Assembly (NCBI RefSeq): GCF_004798705.1
Contig: NZ_CP039290.1
Location: forward strand, 3,596,001 to 3,660,000
Direction of reading: 5' to 3'
Source: Arthrobacter sp. PAMC25564
Lineage (GTDB): Bacteria > Actinomycetota > Actinomycetes > Actinomycetales > Micrococcaceae
Length of the DNA stretch: 64,000 nucleotides
Below the pieces are notes generated by a model. That model did not search any database, was not told where the DNA came from, and saw nothing but the letters and a program-made list of their open reading frames with translations. The position numbers and the translations under genes are program-made. Below are positions 45,083 to 53,333 of the stretch, in pieces. Every line of letters starts with the position of its first letter. Within the stretch, counting starts at the first letter, position 1.

Positions 45083-47626
45083 ATGGCCCTTTTGCTCTAT
45101 CGCCTCGGCAAGTTCTCCTACCGCCACCGCTGGCTGGTCATCTCCCTCTGGCTGGCCGTCATCCTCGCCGTCGGCGGCGCCGCAGCCGCTTTCCACGGCA
45201 CAATGTCCAACAACTTCCAGATCCCTGGCACCGAGACGCAGCAGATGGCTGACAAGCTCAAGCAGGAGCTGCCCAAGTCCTCGGGCGGCTCGGCCGGCAT
45301 CGTGTTCGAGGCCAAGAACGGCCAGTTCAGCCAGGCCGGCAAGGACGCCGTCAGTGCCGCGCTGACCAGGCTCAAGACACTGCCCGACGTCCAGGGGACG
45401 GTTGACCCGTTCGCCACGCAGGCGCAGCTGGACAAGGCCGCCGCGGACATCGCCGCCGGGGAACAGCAGGCCGCCGCCGGCAGGGCCCAGCTGGACGCGT
45501 CCACCGCTGAACTCGCCGCCGGCAAAGCCAAGCTCGCCGCCGCCGAGCAGCAGATGACCGCGGCCGGACTGCCCGCCGCCGCCATCGAGGCACAGCTGGG
45601 CGCGCAGAAGGCTGCCCTCACGGCAGGCCAGGCAAAGCTCGACGCCGGCAGCCAGGAACTCGAGGCCGGCAACGCCAAACTCGCGCTCGGCAAGCGCCAG
45701 CTCGCCGCCTCCCAGGGGATGCGGTTTGTCTCCGAGGACGGCACGGCCGCCATCGCCCAGGTCCAGTTCAGGACCTCGATCAACGCCCTGACCCCCGCGG
45801 TCCGCCAGCAGGTCCAGGACATCGCCCAGGAAGTCTCCTCCGCCGGCGTCACCGCCCTCGCCAGCAAGGAAATCACCGAGGACGTCTCGGAGCTGTTCGG
45901 CATCTCCGAGATCCTCGGCATCGCCATCGCGGCCCTGGTCCTGATCCTGATGCTGGGCACCCTGATCGCCGCCGGACTCCCGCTGCTGATGGCCCTCGTC
46001 GGCGTCGGTGTCGGAGTCGGCGGCACCTTCGCCCTCACCGGCGCCGTCGACATGAGCTCGATCTCGCCCATGCTGGCACTGATGCTCGGCCTCGCCGTAG
46101 GCATCGACTACTCCCTGTTCATCGTCAACCGCCACCGCGGCCAGCTGCTCGCAGGAATGGACGCCGAAGAATCCGTGGCCCTGGCCACCGGCACCTCCGG
46201 CAACGCGGTGCTCTTCGCCGGCCTGACCGTCATCATTGCCCTCGCCGCCCTTGTCGTCCCCGGGCTGCCATTCCTGGCCGTGATGGGCCTGTCCGCCGCG
46301 GGAACGGTGGCGGTCGCCGTCGTCGTCGCCCTGACCCTGACCCCGGCCCTGCTCTCGCTCATCGGCCGGAGACTGATCTCCCGGCGCGCCTGGGCGAAGG
46401 CGGAGAAGCACAACGCCGCGCCGGGACACGAGACCCAGGACCGGGCTAAGGACGAACGCCGCAGCAGCCGCGGCTGGGGCGGACTCGTCACCCGGCATCC
46501 GGTCCTCGCCCTGATCGCCGGCGTCGTGCTGCTCGGCGTCGTGGCGCTGCCGGCCAGCCAGCTCCGGCTTGCCCTGCCCGACGGCGGCTCCGAACCCGTC
46601 GAGTCGCAGGCGTTCAAGGCCTACGACGTCACCGGGCGCAGCTTCGGCGAAGGCATGACCGGCCCGATCGTCGTCGTGGGCGACTTCCCCGCCGGGTTGA
46701 GCGAGGCCGAGGCGCAGGCCAAGCAGCTCGACGTCGCGGACATCCTGCGGGGCGTGGACAACGTGACCGCTGCCGTGCCGGTGGCCCTGAGCGAGGACCG
46801 CCGCACCGCGGTGTTCCAAGTGGTCCCCCGGGAGGGCCCGGCCAGCGCCAGCACCGTCAAGGTGGTCTCCGAGCTGCGCGGCAGGAAGGCGGACATCAGG
46901 GACACCACCGGGGTCAGCATCGGCCTCACCGGCCAGACCGCCGGCAACGTGGACGTCTCCACCAGGCTCGGCGACGCCCTGCCGCCCTATCTGGCCATCG
47001 TCATGGGACTCTCGCTGATCCTGCTGCTGCTCGTGTTCCGCTCCATCGTGGTGCCGCTGCTGGCCACCGGCGGTTTCCTGCTCTCCCTCGCCGCCGCCTT
47101 CGGCGCCGTCGTCGCCGTCTACCAGTGGGGCTGGCTGGGAACCGTATTCGACGTCGCCAACCCGGGCGCCGTGCTGAGCTTCCTGCCCATCATCCTGATC
47201 GGCGTGCTGTTCGGCCTGGCCATGGACTATCAGGTGTTCATCGCCTCCGGCATGCGTGAGGCGTACATGCACGGAGACTCCGCCAGGCACGCCGTCCGCT
47301 CCGGCTTCAGCCACGCCGCCGCCGTCGTCGCCGCCGCCGCGATCATCATGGTCAGCGTGTTCTCGGGCTTCATCTTCTCGCACTTGAACATGGTCCGGCC
47401 GATGGGCTTCGCGATGGCCTTCGGCGTGCTGGTGGACGCCTTCGTGGTCCGCATGACGATCGTCCCGGCGGTGATGTACCTGCTTGGCGGGAAGGCCTGG
47501 TGGCTCCCCCGCTGGCTGGACCGCATCCTGCCGGACGTGGACGTTGAAGGCGCGAAGCTGCGCAAGCCGGCAGCTGCCGCGGCGGCTTCTTCCGAAGGGG
47601 AGCCTCAAGAGGTCGCCGCGCACTGA
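45083..47626 (+). CDS. MMPL-family (RND superfamily) transporter
   Basis: 847 residues with two MMPL halves of about six membrane segments each (GIDYSLFIVNRHR and ILIGVLFGLAMDYQVFIASGM lie in equivalent helices, each with the proton-relay Asp-Tyr). Between the first helix and the main membrane part is an unusual stretch at about 113-212. It is made of near-repeats of Ala-Ala-Gly-x3-Leu-x-Ala, predicted helical, like the tail-type repeats of YhgE/Pip proteins. Exports lipids or hydrophobic drugs in relatives. ATG 45083 is one base beyond the TetR stop. Confidence 0.92.
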   Translation: MALLLYRLGKFSYRHRWLVISLWLAVILAVGGAAAAFHGTMSNNFQIPGTETQQMADKLKQELPKSSGGSAGIVFEAKNGQFSQAGKDAVSAALTRLKTLPDVQGTVDPFATQAQLDKAAADIAAGEQQAAAGRAQLDASTAELAAGKAKLAAAEQQMTAAGLPAAAIEAQLGAQKAALTAGQAKLDAGSQELEAGNAKLALGKRQLAASQGMRFVSEDGTAAIAQVQFRTSINALTPAVRQQVQDIAQEVSSAGVTALASKEITEDVSELFGISEILGIAIAALVLILMLGTLIAAGLPLLMALVGVGVGVGGTFALTGAVDMSSISPMLALMLGLAVGIDYSLFIVNRHRGQLLAGMDAEESVALATGTSGNAVLFAGLTVIIALAALVVPGLPFLAVMGLSAAGTVAVAVVVALTLTPALLSLIGRRLISRRAWAKAEKHNAAPGHETQDRAKDERRSSRGWGGLVTRHPVLALIAGVVLLGVVALPASQLRLALPDGGSEPVESQAFKAYDVTGRSFGEGMTGPIVVVGDFPAGLSEAEAQAKQLDVADILRGVDNVTAAVPVALSEDRRTAVFQVVPREGPASASTVKVVSELRGRKADIRDTTGVSIGLTGQTAGNVDVSTRLGDALPPYLAIVMGLSLILLLLVFRSIVVPLLATGGFLLSLAAAFGAVVAVYQWGWLGTVFDVANPGAVLSFLPIILIGVLFGLAMDYQVFIASGMREAYMHGDSARHAVRSGFSHAAAVVAAAAIIMVSVFSGFIFSHLNMVRPMGFAMAFGVLVDAFVVRMTIVPAVMYLLGGKAWWLPRWLDRILPDVDVEGAKLRKPAAAAAASSEGEPQEVAAH

Positions 47627-47784
47627 CCGTCACGGCTTGCCGGCTGAGTGTCAATGGGCCGCCCGCTGATCAGGCCGCCGTGTCGGGCTCCGGGCGAAAC
47701 TGACATGCCGCTCGGTGGCGGCGTGGCTGGCGCGCCGGGTGACAGAGCGGGGTGCGACGGTAATGCGCCGCCGCCCCGATACAG

Positions 47785-47847
47785 CAACGCGGGGTCACTA
47801 TCCGCCCATCCCAGAGGCTGGAATGGGCGGCAAGTGACCCCGCGTTG
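47785..47847. repeat. family A palindromic repeat, copy 3
   Basis: Outer arms CAACGCGGGGTCACT and AGTGACCCCGCGTTG are perfect; the inner arms (CCGCCCATCC / GGAATGGGCGG) keep pairing with small mismatches. It lies between the ends of the MMPL gene and the cytochrome b module and could terminate both. Confidence 0.88.
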
Positions 47848-47866
47848 GATTACGACGCCGGCTGCT

Positions 47867-48820
47867 TCACCGGTTCCGGTAGTAGTCTCTCCAGATCAGG
47901 CGATGAAGCGGTATCTTCCGCGGCAGCGACCTTAGACCGGGGATAAACGGGAGCAGTGTCAGCAACGCGGTCAGCACGAGCATCGTCACGACGACCAGGG
48001 CATCGGCATTCGGCGAGGACTTGAACGGTTCCACCTGGTACAGGAGCGAGAAGAGCCACAGCCAGGACTGCCCGGGCGTGTCGCCGGTCTCGTTCATCAC
48101 GCCCCACTGGTCGCCGGTGAGGTGCTGGCTGGCCGCCAGATCCGGGAAATAGCTGCCGTCTCCCAGAAACAGGAGGCTGCGCGTGTAGTCCATGTTGTAG
48201 AAGTTTCCACCGACTTTCAGCACGCCATCAAGATTGCCCTGCCGCGCCATCTCCAACAACGCGCCGGTCAGCGCCGGAACCGGGCCGTAGTCGCCGTCAG
48301 CCACTTTGGCCGGGTCGTTGTCCGGGGCAGCCGAGAGGGCATCGGAATAGGCGGCTGTCCAGTCGGCCCGTTGCTGATCCGTCGCTGCCGTCCAATCGGC
48401 GATGGCGGCCGGGGGCGACGGCAGCGTCTCAAGCGGGGCAATGACGAGGTCATTGGCCGTATCTACCGGAAGGCGGACACCGGAGAGACTTTGGAGGTCG
48501 ACGGGACCGATCTTCTGCGAGGCGTCCGGAGTCGAGTTATATGGCGGCCCGTACCCTGCGGTATCGCTGGTCCCACCAAGTTCCTTTGCGGCGGTGGCCA
48601 CGAAATCCGAGGGGGCGGCAGTTGCCCAGCCCTTGAGGCTGACGCTGGGTTCATCAGGCGAGCCGAAGAAGGCCGATATGCCGAGCACCAGCAGTCCGAC
48701 CACCACAACGCCGATGGTCAATTCCTTGAGGAGGTCGTACTCGCGGACGCTGCCCGCCCAGGGCCGGCTGGCAACGTTGTCTGCCTTCCGCCAGGAGGTG
48801 CTGCTGTTCTTCCTGGTCAT
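47867..48820 (-). CDS. uncharacterised membrane partner of cytochrome b (possible distant subunit IV)
   Basis: 317 residues. A membrane helix at about 33-52 is followed by an extracytoplasmic domain of roughly 200 residues, starting with FFGSPDEPSVSLKGW and including GYGPPYNST and KVGGNFYNMDYTRSLLFLGDG. A second membrane helix lies at about 274-295, with a conserved-looking end, IPGLRSLPRKIPLHRLIW. There is no cysteine, so no c-type haem or Fe-S cluster. The two-helix end after an amphipathic segment recalls the C-terminal part of cytochrome b / subunit IV, but the match is weak. Its ATG overlaps the cytochrome gene stop (ATGA). I do not recognise the large domain. Confidence 0.75.
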   Translation of the reverse strand: MTRKNSSTSWRKADNVASRPWAGSVREYDLLKELTIGVVVVGLLVLGISAFFGSPDEPSVSLKGWATAAPSDFVATAAKELGGTSDTAGYGPPYNSTPDASQKIGPVDLQSLSGVRLPVDTANDLVIAPLETLPSPPAAIADWTAATDQQRADWTAAYSDALSAAPDNDPAKVADGDYGPVPALTGALLEMARQGNLDGVLKVGGNFYNMDYTRSLLFLGDGSYFPDLAASQHLTGDQWGVMNETGDTPGQSWLWLFSLLYQVEPFKSSPNADALVVVTMLVLTALLTLLPFIPGLRSLPRKIPLHRLIWRDYYRNR

Positions 48821-49524
48821 CGCACTACGTCCTTGGGTTCGGTGGAGTCCGGGCCAGCGTGCAACAACTGGGCATCGCCCTCGGCTGCCTCCAACGGGGG
48901 TGCCACCCCGTGGACCCGGACCAGCAGGACGTGCAGGACGACTACGGCGCCCACGGCCAGGGGCAACAGGGTGATGTGCCATACGAAGATCTGTCCGAGG
49001 TTGGCCACGTTGAACCAGGCACCGACTCCGACGGCGTTCAGCGCGTCCTTGGCTTCGAAGGCAATCCACTGGGAATCGAAGTTCGTCTGAAGCAGATACC
49101 CGGTGAAGGCCGCCACGATGGAGACGACGAACGAGAGCATCCCGGTGATCCAGGTCAGGACCCGGCCACCGCGCCAGGCCGCCATCCAGAACTTCAGCCA
49201 GAGGTGCACCACCATGAAGATGAAGAACAATTCCACGCTCCACAGATGGGTGCTGTTGACGAAGCTGCCCAGCGAAGACACGTGATACCACTGGGGACCG
49301 TTCAATCCCAGCACGACCCCGGAAATGATGATCCACAGCAGCGAGGCGATGGCCCCCATCCCGAAGACATAAGCCCAGGACATGACATAGCTTGGCTGGT
49401 CCTCGGGCAGGAGCTTGTCCGGCGGAAGCTTCCCGAGCATCCACTTGCGGGCCCTGCCGGTCCACGTGTGCGCGTCGCTGTCCTCCACCGGCAACCCGTG
49501 CGCCGGTGTGGCCTGGCCGGTCAT
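48817..49524 (-). CDS. cytochrome b, N-terminal (b6-type) four-helix subunit
   Basis: 235 residues, four membrane helices. Haem ligands are visible: His93 and His107 in helix B (STHLWSVELFFIFMVVHLW) and His183 and His198 in helix D (VWHITLLPLAVGAVVVLH). The spacing of 14 in the first pair and 15 in the second is that of cytochrome b6; bc1-type cytochrome b has 14 and 14. The protein stops after helix D, as b6 does. It has no cysteine at all, so the covalent extra haem of true b6 is impossible. No Rieske protein or cytochrome c gene is nearby. It is the second gene of a three-gene operon with ATGA overlaps on both sides. Confidence 0.9.
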   Translation of the reverse strand: MTGQATPAHGLPVEDSDAHTWTGRARKWMLGKLPPDKLLPEDQPSYVMSWAYVFGMGAIASLLWIIISGVVLGLNGPQWYHVSSLGSFVNSTHLWSVELFFIFMVVHLWLKFWMAAWRGGRVLTWITGMLSFVVSIVAAFTGYLLQTNFDSQWIAFEAKDALNAVGVGAWFNVANLGQIFVWHITLLPLAVGAVVVLHVLLVRVHGVAPPLEAAEGDAQLLHAGPDSTEPKDVVR

Positions 49525-49688
49525 TTCCGCCCCTTCCCGCCGGGGAACGGGAGGACGAGTGCCAGGACGAACAGGATGACCATCACCACGATCACAATCA
49601 GGTTTCCCGACTGGATCGTGAAACCATCCCAACCAAAATACGTTCCGGCGCCTACCGTGCCAACGCCTGCTCCAAGCCATCCGGCCAT
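49521..49688 (-). CDS. small single-helix membrane protein heading the cytochrome b module
   Basis: 55 residues, ATG 49688 to TGA 49521. The sequence starts MAGWLGAGVGTVGAGTYFGW, then a strong membrane helix (LIVIVVMVILFVLALVLPF) and a short basic end (GGKGRK). The stop overlaps the next start as ATGA, the same tight coupling as between the other two genes of the set, which argues that it is real. It resembles in size the small single-helix subunits of b6f-type complexes, but no family is recognised. Confidence 0.7.
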   Translation of the reverse strand: MAGWLGAGVGTVGAGTYFGWDGFTIQSGNLIVIVVMVILFVLALVLPFPGGKGRK

Positions 49689-49801
49689 GGGCTGCTCGAT
49701 TCTCTAATGGGGGTCCCGGTTCAACCCCACCACGGGCAAAAACGCGTGTCCAGAGTCTTTCGCCCCGGCCCGTGCCGGTTCGCGGATCCCCGCCCGCTAA
49801 A

Positions 49802-49866
49802 GCAAAGCGGGGTCACTTCGCGCCCATAATCCCGTGCCGGATGGGCCGTACGTGACCCTGCGTTGC
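49802..49866. repeat. family A palindromic repeat, copy 4
   Basis: GCAAAGCGGGGTCACTTCGC and CGTACGTGACCCTGCGTTGC at the ends, with GCCCAT/ATGGGC inside. This is the most degenerate of the four copies, with several unpaired positions. It lies between the start of the cytochrome module and maf, and covers the place where the maf -35 element should be. Confidence 0.8.
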
Positions 49867-49881
49867 TCTGCCGCGGTGAAC

Positions 49882-49887
49882 TAGGCT
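49882..49887 (+). promoter_or_regulatory. -10 hexamer of a leaderless promoter for maf
   Basis: TAGGCT stands exactly 6 bases before GTG 49894. No Shine-Dalgarno sequence is present. Confidence 0.6.
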
Positions 49888-49893
49888 GGAGCG

Positions 49894-50562
49894 GTGACCC
49901 GCCTCATTCTTGCCTCCCAGTCCCCCGCCCGCACGAAACTGCTGACCCACGCCGGCATCGTCCACGAGGTCCTCGTCTCCGATGTCGACGAGGACGCGGT
50001 CCAGGCCCGCTACGGCGTGACCGACCCGCACGACACCGCCCTGCTGCTGGCCCGGGCCAAGGCCGAGGCCGTCGCCTCGCTGCCCGAGGCGGAGGGCGCC
50101 CTGGTGATCGGCTGCGATTCGGTCTTCGAGTTCGACGGCGAGGCGCACGGCAAGCCGTACACGGCCGAGGTCGCCAAGGAGCGGATGCTGCGGATGAGCG
50201 GCAGCATGGGCGTGCTGTACACGGGCCACTGGCTCGTGGACTGCCGGGACACCGACAGCGACAGCGCGCCCGGCTCCGGGGCGACGCTGGGCTCCGTGGC
50301 CTCCGCCGAGGTGCACTTCATGGAGATGAGCGAGGCGGAAATCGACGCCTACATCGCCACCGAAGAGCCGCTCCAGTGCGCCGGCTCCTTCACGATCGAC
50401 GGCTACGGCGGGGCCTTCATCCGCAAGGTCGACGGCGACCCCCACACCGTCGTCGGGCTGTCCATTTCCACCCTCCGCGGGCTGCTCGGCCAGGCCAAGG
50501 TGGGCATCACAGAACTGTGGGGCGGCGGGGCCGTGGATCCGGCGGACGTCCGTGCTGAGTGA
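49894..50562 (+). CDS. maf: Maf-family nucleotide pyrophosphatase
   Basis: 222 residues from GTG 49894. Maf motifs: LASQSPARTKLLTHAGI at the N-terminus, IGCDSVFEFDG, and CAGSFTIDGYGGAFI with the conserved Asp. Maf proteins hydrolyse non-canonical or UTP/dTTP nucleotides to monophosphates. There is a small insertion (DTDSDSAPGSG) in one surface loop. In several actinobacteria maf sits between accE and accA; here accE is 9.8 kb upstream and accA 124 bases downstream. Confidence 0.95.
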   Translation: MTRLILASQSPARTKLLTHAGIVHEVLVSDVDEDAVQARYGVTDPHDTALLLARAKAEAVASLPEAEGALVIGCDSVFEFDGEAHGKPYTAEVAKERMLRMSGSMGVLYTGHWLVDCRDTDSDSAPGSGATLGSVASAEVHFMEMSEAEIDAYIATEEPLQCAGSFTIDGYGGAFIRKVDGDPHTVVGLSISTLRGLLGQAKVGITELWGGGAVDPADVRAE

Positions 50563-50686
50563 ACGATTTCGCGGCTCTTTGTAGCATCCCTACAAAGGCT
50601 GGGCGCTTTACGCGCGGAATCCGCAAGGAATATCGGCGGAACCCACAAAACCGCGCTAGGCTCCCTGAAGGAAAGAAGGAGACGCC

Positions 50687-52525
50687 TTGTCAGCAATTTC
50701 GGAGCAGTCCGCAAACCCCGCACCCTCAGCAGCAGGTGGCACCCACCGGCTGAGCAAGGTGTTGATCGCCAACCGCGGCGAAATCGCCGTGCGCATCATC
50801 CGCGCCGCCCGCGATGAGGGCATCACCGCCGTGGCCGTCTATGCGGACCCGGACCGCGACGCACTGCACGTCAAGCTCGCCGACGAGGCGTACGCGCTCG
50901 GGGGCAACACCGCCGCCGAGTCCTACCTCGTGATGGACAAGCTGATCGAGGTGGCCCACCGGTCCGGCGCGGACGCGATCCACCCGGGCTACGGCTTCCT
51001 GGCCGAGAACGCCGAATTCGCCGCCAAGGTGATCGAGGCCGGCATCACCTGGATCGGCCCCTCCCCCGCGGCGATCGCCGCCCTGGGCGACAAGGTCCAG
51101 GCCCGCCACATCGCCGAGAAGGTGGGCGCCCCGCAGGTTCCCGGCACGGCGGACCCGGTGGAGTCCGCCGAGGAAATCCTCGAGTTCGTGGACAAGTTCG
51201 GCCTGCCCGTGGCCATCAAGGCAGCGTTCGGCGGCGGTGGCCGCGGCATCAAGGTGGCCCGTACCCGCGAGGAAATCCCCGAACTCTTCGAATCGGCCGT
51301 GCGTGAGGCCACCGCAGCCTTCGGCCGCGGCGAGTGCTTCATCGAACGCTTCCTCGACGCCCCGCGCCATGTCGAGACCCAATGCCTCGCCGACGCCTAT
51401 GGCAACGTCGTGGTGGTCTCCACCCGTGACTGCTCGCTGCAGCGCCGCAACCAGAAGCTCGTCGAGGAAGCCCCGGCCCCGTTTCTCACCGAAGAGCAGA
51501 ACCGCCGCCTCTACGATTCCTCCAAGGCCATCCTCAAGGAAGCCGGCTACCTCGGCGCGGGCACCTGCGAATTCCTCGTGGGCCAGGATGGCACCATCTC
51601 CTTCCTCGAGGTCAACACCCGCCTCCAGGTGGAGCACTGCGTCTCCGAGGAAGTCACCGGGATCGACCTGGTCCGTGAACAGTTCCGGCTGGCCCGCGGC
51701 GAGGAGCTCGGTTACGGGGACCCCGAGGTCCGCGGCCACTCCATCGAATTCCGCATCACCGGCGAGGACCCGGGGCGGAACTTCATGCCTGCCCCGGGGA
51801 CCATCACCCGGCTGTTGAACCCCACCGGCCCCGGCGTCCGCATCGACTCCGGCGTGGAGCAGGGTGACGTCATCAGCGGCAACTTCGACTCGATGCTCTC
51901 TAAACTGATCGTTACCGGCGCCACCCGCCCGCAGGCCCTCCAGCGCGCCCGCCGGGCCCTCCAGGAGATGGTGGTCGAAGGCATCCCCACCGTCATCCCG
52001 TTCGATCTCGCCGTCGTCACCAACCCCGACTTCGCTCCCGCCGAAGGCCCGTTCAAGGTGCACACCCGCTGGATCGAGACGGCCTTCGTCAACGACATCC
52101 CCGCCTGGACACCCACCGGAACCGATGTCGAAGCGGCCGACGCCGGCGAACGCCAGCGCGTCGTCGTCGAGGTCGGCGGCAAACGCCTTGAAGTGGTCCT
52201 GCCGGCGTCGCTCGGTTCCCTCGGCGGTCCGGGCGGCGCCAAGCCCGCCAAGGCCAAGAAGCGCTCCCGCACCGGCGGCGCGGTGGTTGCCGCCAGCGGC
52301 AACGCCCTGACCTCCCCCATGCAGGGCACCATCGTGAAGGTGGCCGTGGACGAGGGCGCGGTCGTCACCGAGGGCGACCTCATCGTCGTGCTCGAGGCGA
52401 TGAAAATGGAACAGCCGTTGACCGCACACCGTTCCGGAATCGTGATCAGCCTGTCAGCCTCTGCCGGCGAGACCGTCTCCGCCGGCGCCATCATCGCCCT
52501 GATCGAGGATGCCGCAGCAGAGTAG
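50687..52525 (+). CDS. accA: acyl-CoA carboxylase alpha subunit (biotin carboxylase + BCCP)
   Basis: 612 residues, TTG start with AAGGAG 5 bases upstream. The biotin carboxylase domain (about 20-470) has [19 protein letters not shown], the ATP-grasp loop [12 protein letters not shown] and [17 protein letters not shown]. The biotinyl carrier domain closes the protein, with the acceptor lysine at about residue 573 in LEAMKMEQ. It carboxylates biotin with bicarbonate and ATP and passes the carboxyl to the AccD-type subunit at 38218. BirA (35968) attaches the biotin. It corresponds to AccA3 of mycobacteria by layout. Confidence 0.95.
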   Translation: MSAISEQSANPAPSAAGGTHRLSKVLIANRGEIAVRIIRAARDEGITAVAVYADPDRDALHVKLADEAYALGGNTAAESYLVMDKLIEVAHRSGADAIHPGYGFLAENAEFAAKVIEAGITWIGPSPAAIAALGDKVQARHIAEKVGAPQVPGTADPVESAEEILEFVDKFGLPVAIKAAFGGGGRGIKVARTREEIPELFESAVREATAAFGRGECFIERFLDAPRHVETQCLADAYGNVVVVSTRDCSLQRRNQKLVEEAPAPFLTEEQNRRLYDSSKAILKEAGYLGAGTCEFLVGQDGTISFLEVNTRLQVEHCVSEEVTGIDLVREQFRLARGEELGYGDPEVRGHSIEFRITGEDPGRNFMPAPGTITRLLNPTGPGVRIDSGVEQGDVISGNFDSMLSKLIVTGATRPQALQRARRALQEMVVEGIPTVIPFDLAVVTNPDFAPAEGPFKVHTRWIETAFVNDIPAWTPTGTDVEAADAGERQRVVVEVGGKRLEVVLPASLGSLGGPGGAKPAKAKKRSRTGGAVVAASGNALTSPMQGTIVKVAVDEGAVVTEGDLIVVLEAMKMEQPLTAHRSGIVISLSASAGETVSAGAIIALIEDAAAE

Positions 52526-52577
52526 GCATCGCATTGCTGCCGGGCCGGGCGCGCCTCTGGCGCCCGGTGCCCGGCCC

Positions 52578-53324
52578 ATGCAGACTTGGGATGTGAAGCC
52601 ATTCCTGCTCCTCGCCTCGCGCGCAGAAGACGCCGCCGCCGAGGACGAATACGGCGCCTACCTGCGCTACACGGGGCTTGAGCCGGAGCAGCTGCACCGC
52701 ATCCGGATGGAAGCCGCCCCGCTCCCGGAGCTGGACCTCACGAAGTATTCCGGAGTGATCGTGGGCGGCAGCCCCTTCACCTCCAGCGATCCCGACGAAC
52801 ACAAGAGCGCGACGCAGCACCGGGTTGAGCGGGAGCTCGCGGCGCTGCTGGACCGGATCGTGCCCGGGGACTTCCCCTTCCTGGGCGCCTGCTACGGGGT
52901 CGGGACGCTGGGCCTGCACCAGGGCGCTGTGATCGACAGGACCTACGGCGAAGGCCTGGGCGCGGTGATGATCTCCCTGACGCCGGAGGGGCTGCAGGAT
53001 CCCCTGCTGAAAGGGATGCCGGAGCAGTTCATCGCGTTCGCCGGCCACAAGGAGGCGTGCACTGTCCTGCCGCCGCACGCCGTGCTGCTGGCAAGCTCCG
53101 CCGCCTGCCCGGTTCAGATGTTCCGGATCCGCACCAACCTCTATGCCACCCAGTTCCACCCGGAGCTCGACGCCGACGGGCTCATCACGCGGATCGATAT
53201 CTACCGCCACGCCGGCTATTTCCCGCCCGAGTCCGCGGAGGAGCTGATGGCCAGCGCCCGAGGATTCAGCGCGACCGAGCCGATGGCAATCCTGCGCAAC
53301 TTCGTGGAGCGCTACGCGGCCTGA
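52578..53324 (+). CDS. class I glutamine amidotransferase domain protein (GuaA-like, stand-alone)
   Basis: 248 residues. The catalytic triad is visible: nucleophile Cys105 in FLGACYGVGTLG, and His194/Glu196 in ATQFHPELDADG. The N-terminal strand and VIVGGSPFTSSDPDEH follow the GATase fold. Free-standing members (PuuD- or GMP-synthase-like) hydrolyse gamma-glutamyl amides or serve an unknown partner. ATG 52578 is in a GC-rich context without a clear Shine-Dalgarno; GTG 52594 is out of frame. It converges with the dehydrogenase operon after 9 bases. Confidence 0.88.
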   Translation: MQTWDVKPFLLLASRAEDAAAEDEYGAYLRYTGLEPEQLHRIRMEAAPLPELDLTKYSGVIVGGSPFTSSDPDEHKSATQHRVERELAALLDRIVPGDFPFLGACYGVGTLGLHQGAVIDRTYGEGLGAVMISLTPEGLQDPLLKGMPEQFIAFAGHKEACTVLPPHAVLLASSAACPVQMFRIRTNLYATQFHPELDADGLITRIDIYRHAGYFPPESAEELMASARGFSATEPMAILRNFVERYAA

Positions 53325-53333
53325 ACGGCGCCG

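Noticed and set aside
44891..47623. Very long open frame on the minus strand opposite the MMPL gene (about 910 codons)
   Set aside because: It is rich in Gly/Asp/His/Gln with no domain and mirrors the codon bias of the real gene. Antisense frames of this kind are normal at this GC content. The same holds for frames opposite ligA (31333-33264), accD (38197-39846), DUF885 (40141-41886) and accA (50726-52429).
45083..47626. MMPL gene as part of a mycolic-acid export locus
   Set aside because: No mycolate, FAS/PKS or trehalose genes are nearby, and the organism type suggested by the window does not make mycolic acids. The TetR pairing points to a drug or lipid exporter of unknown cargo.
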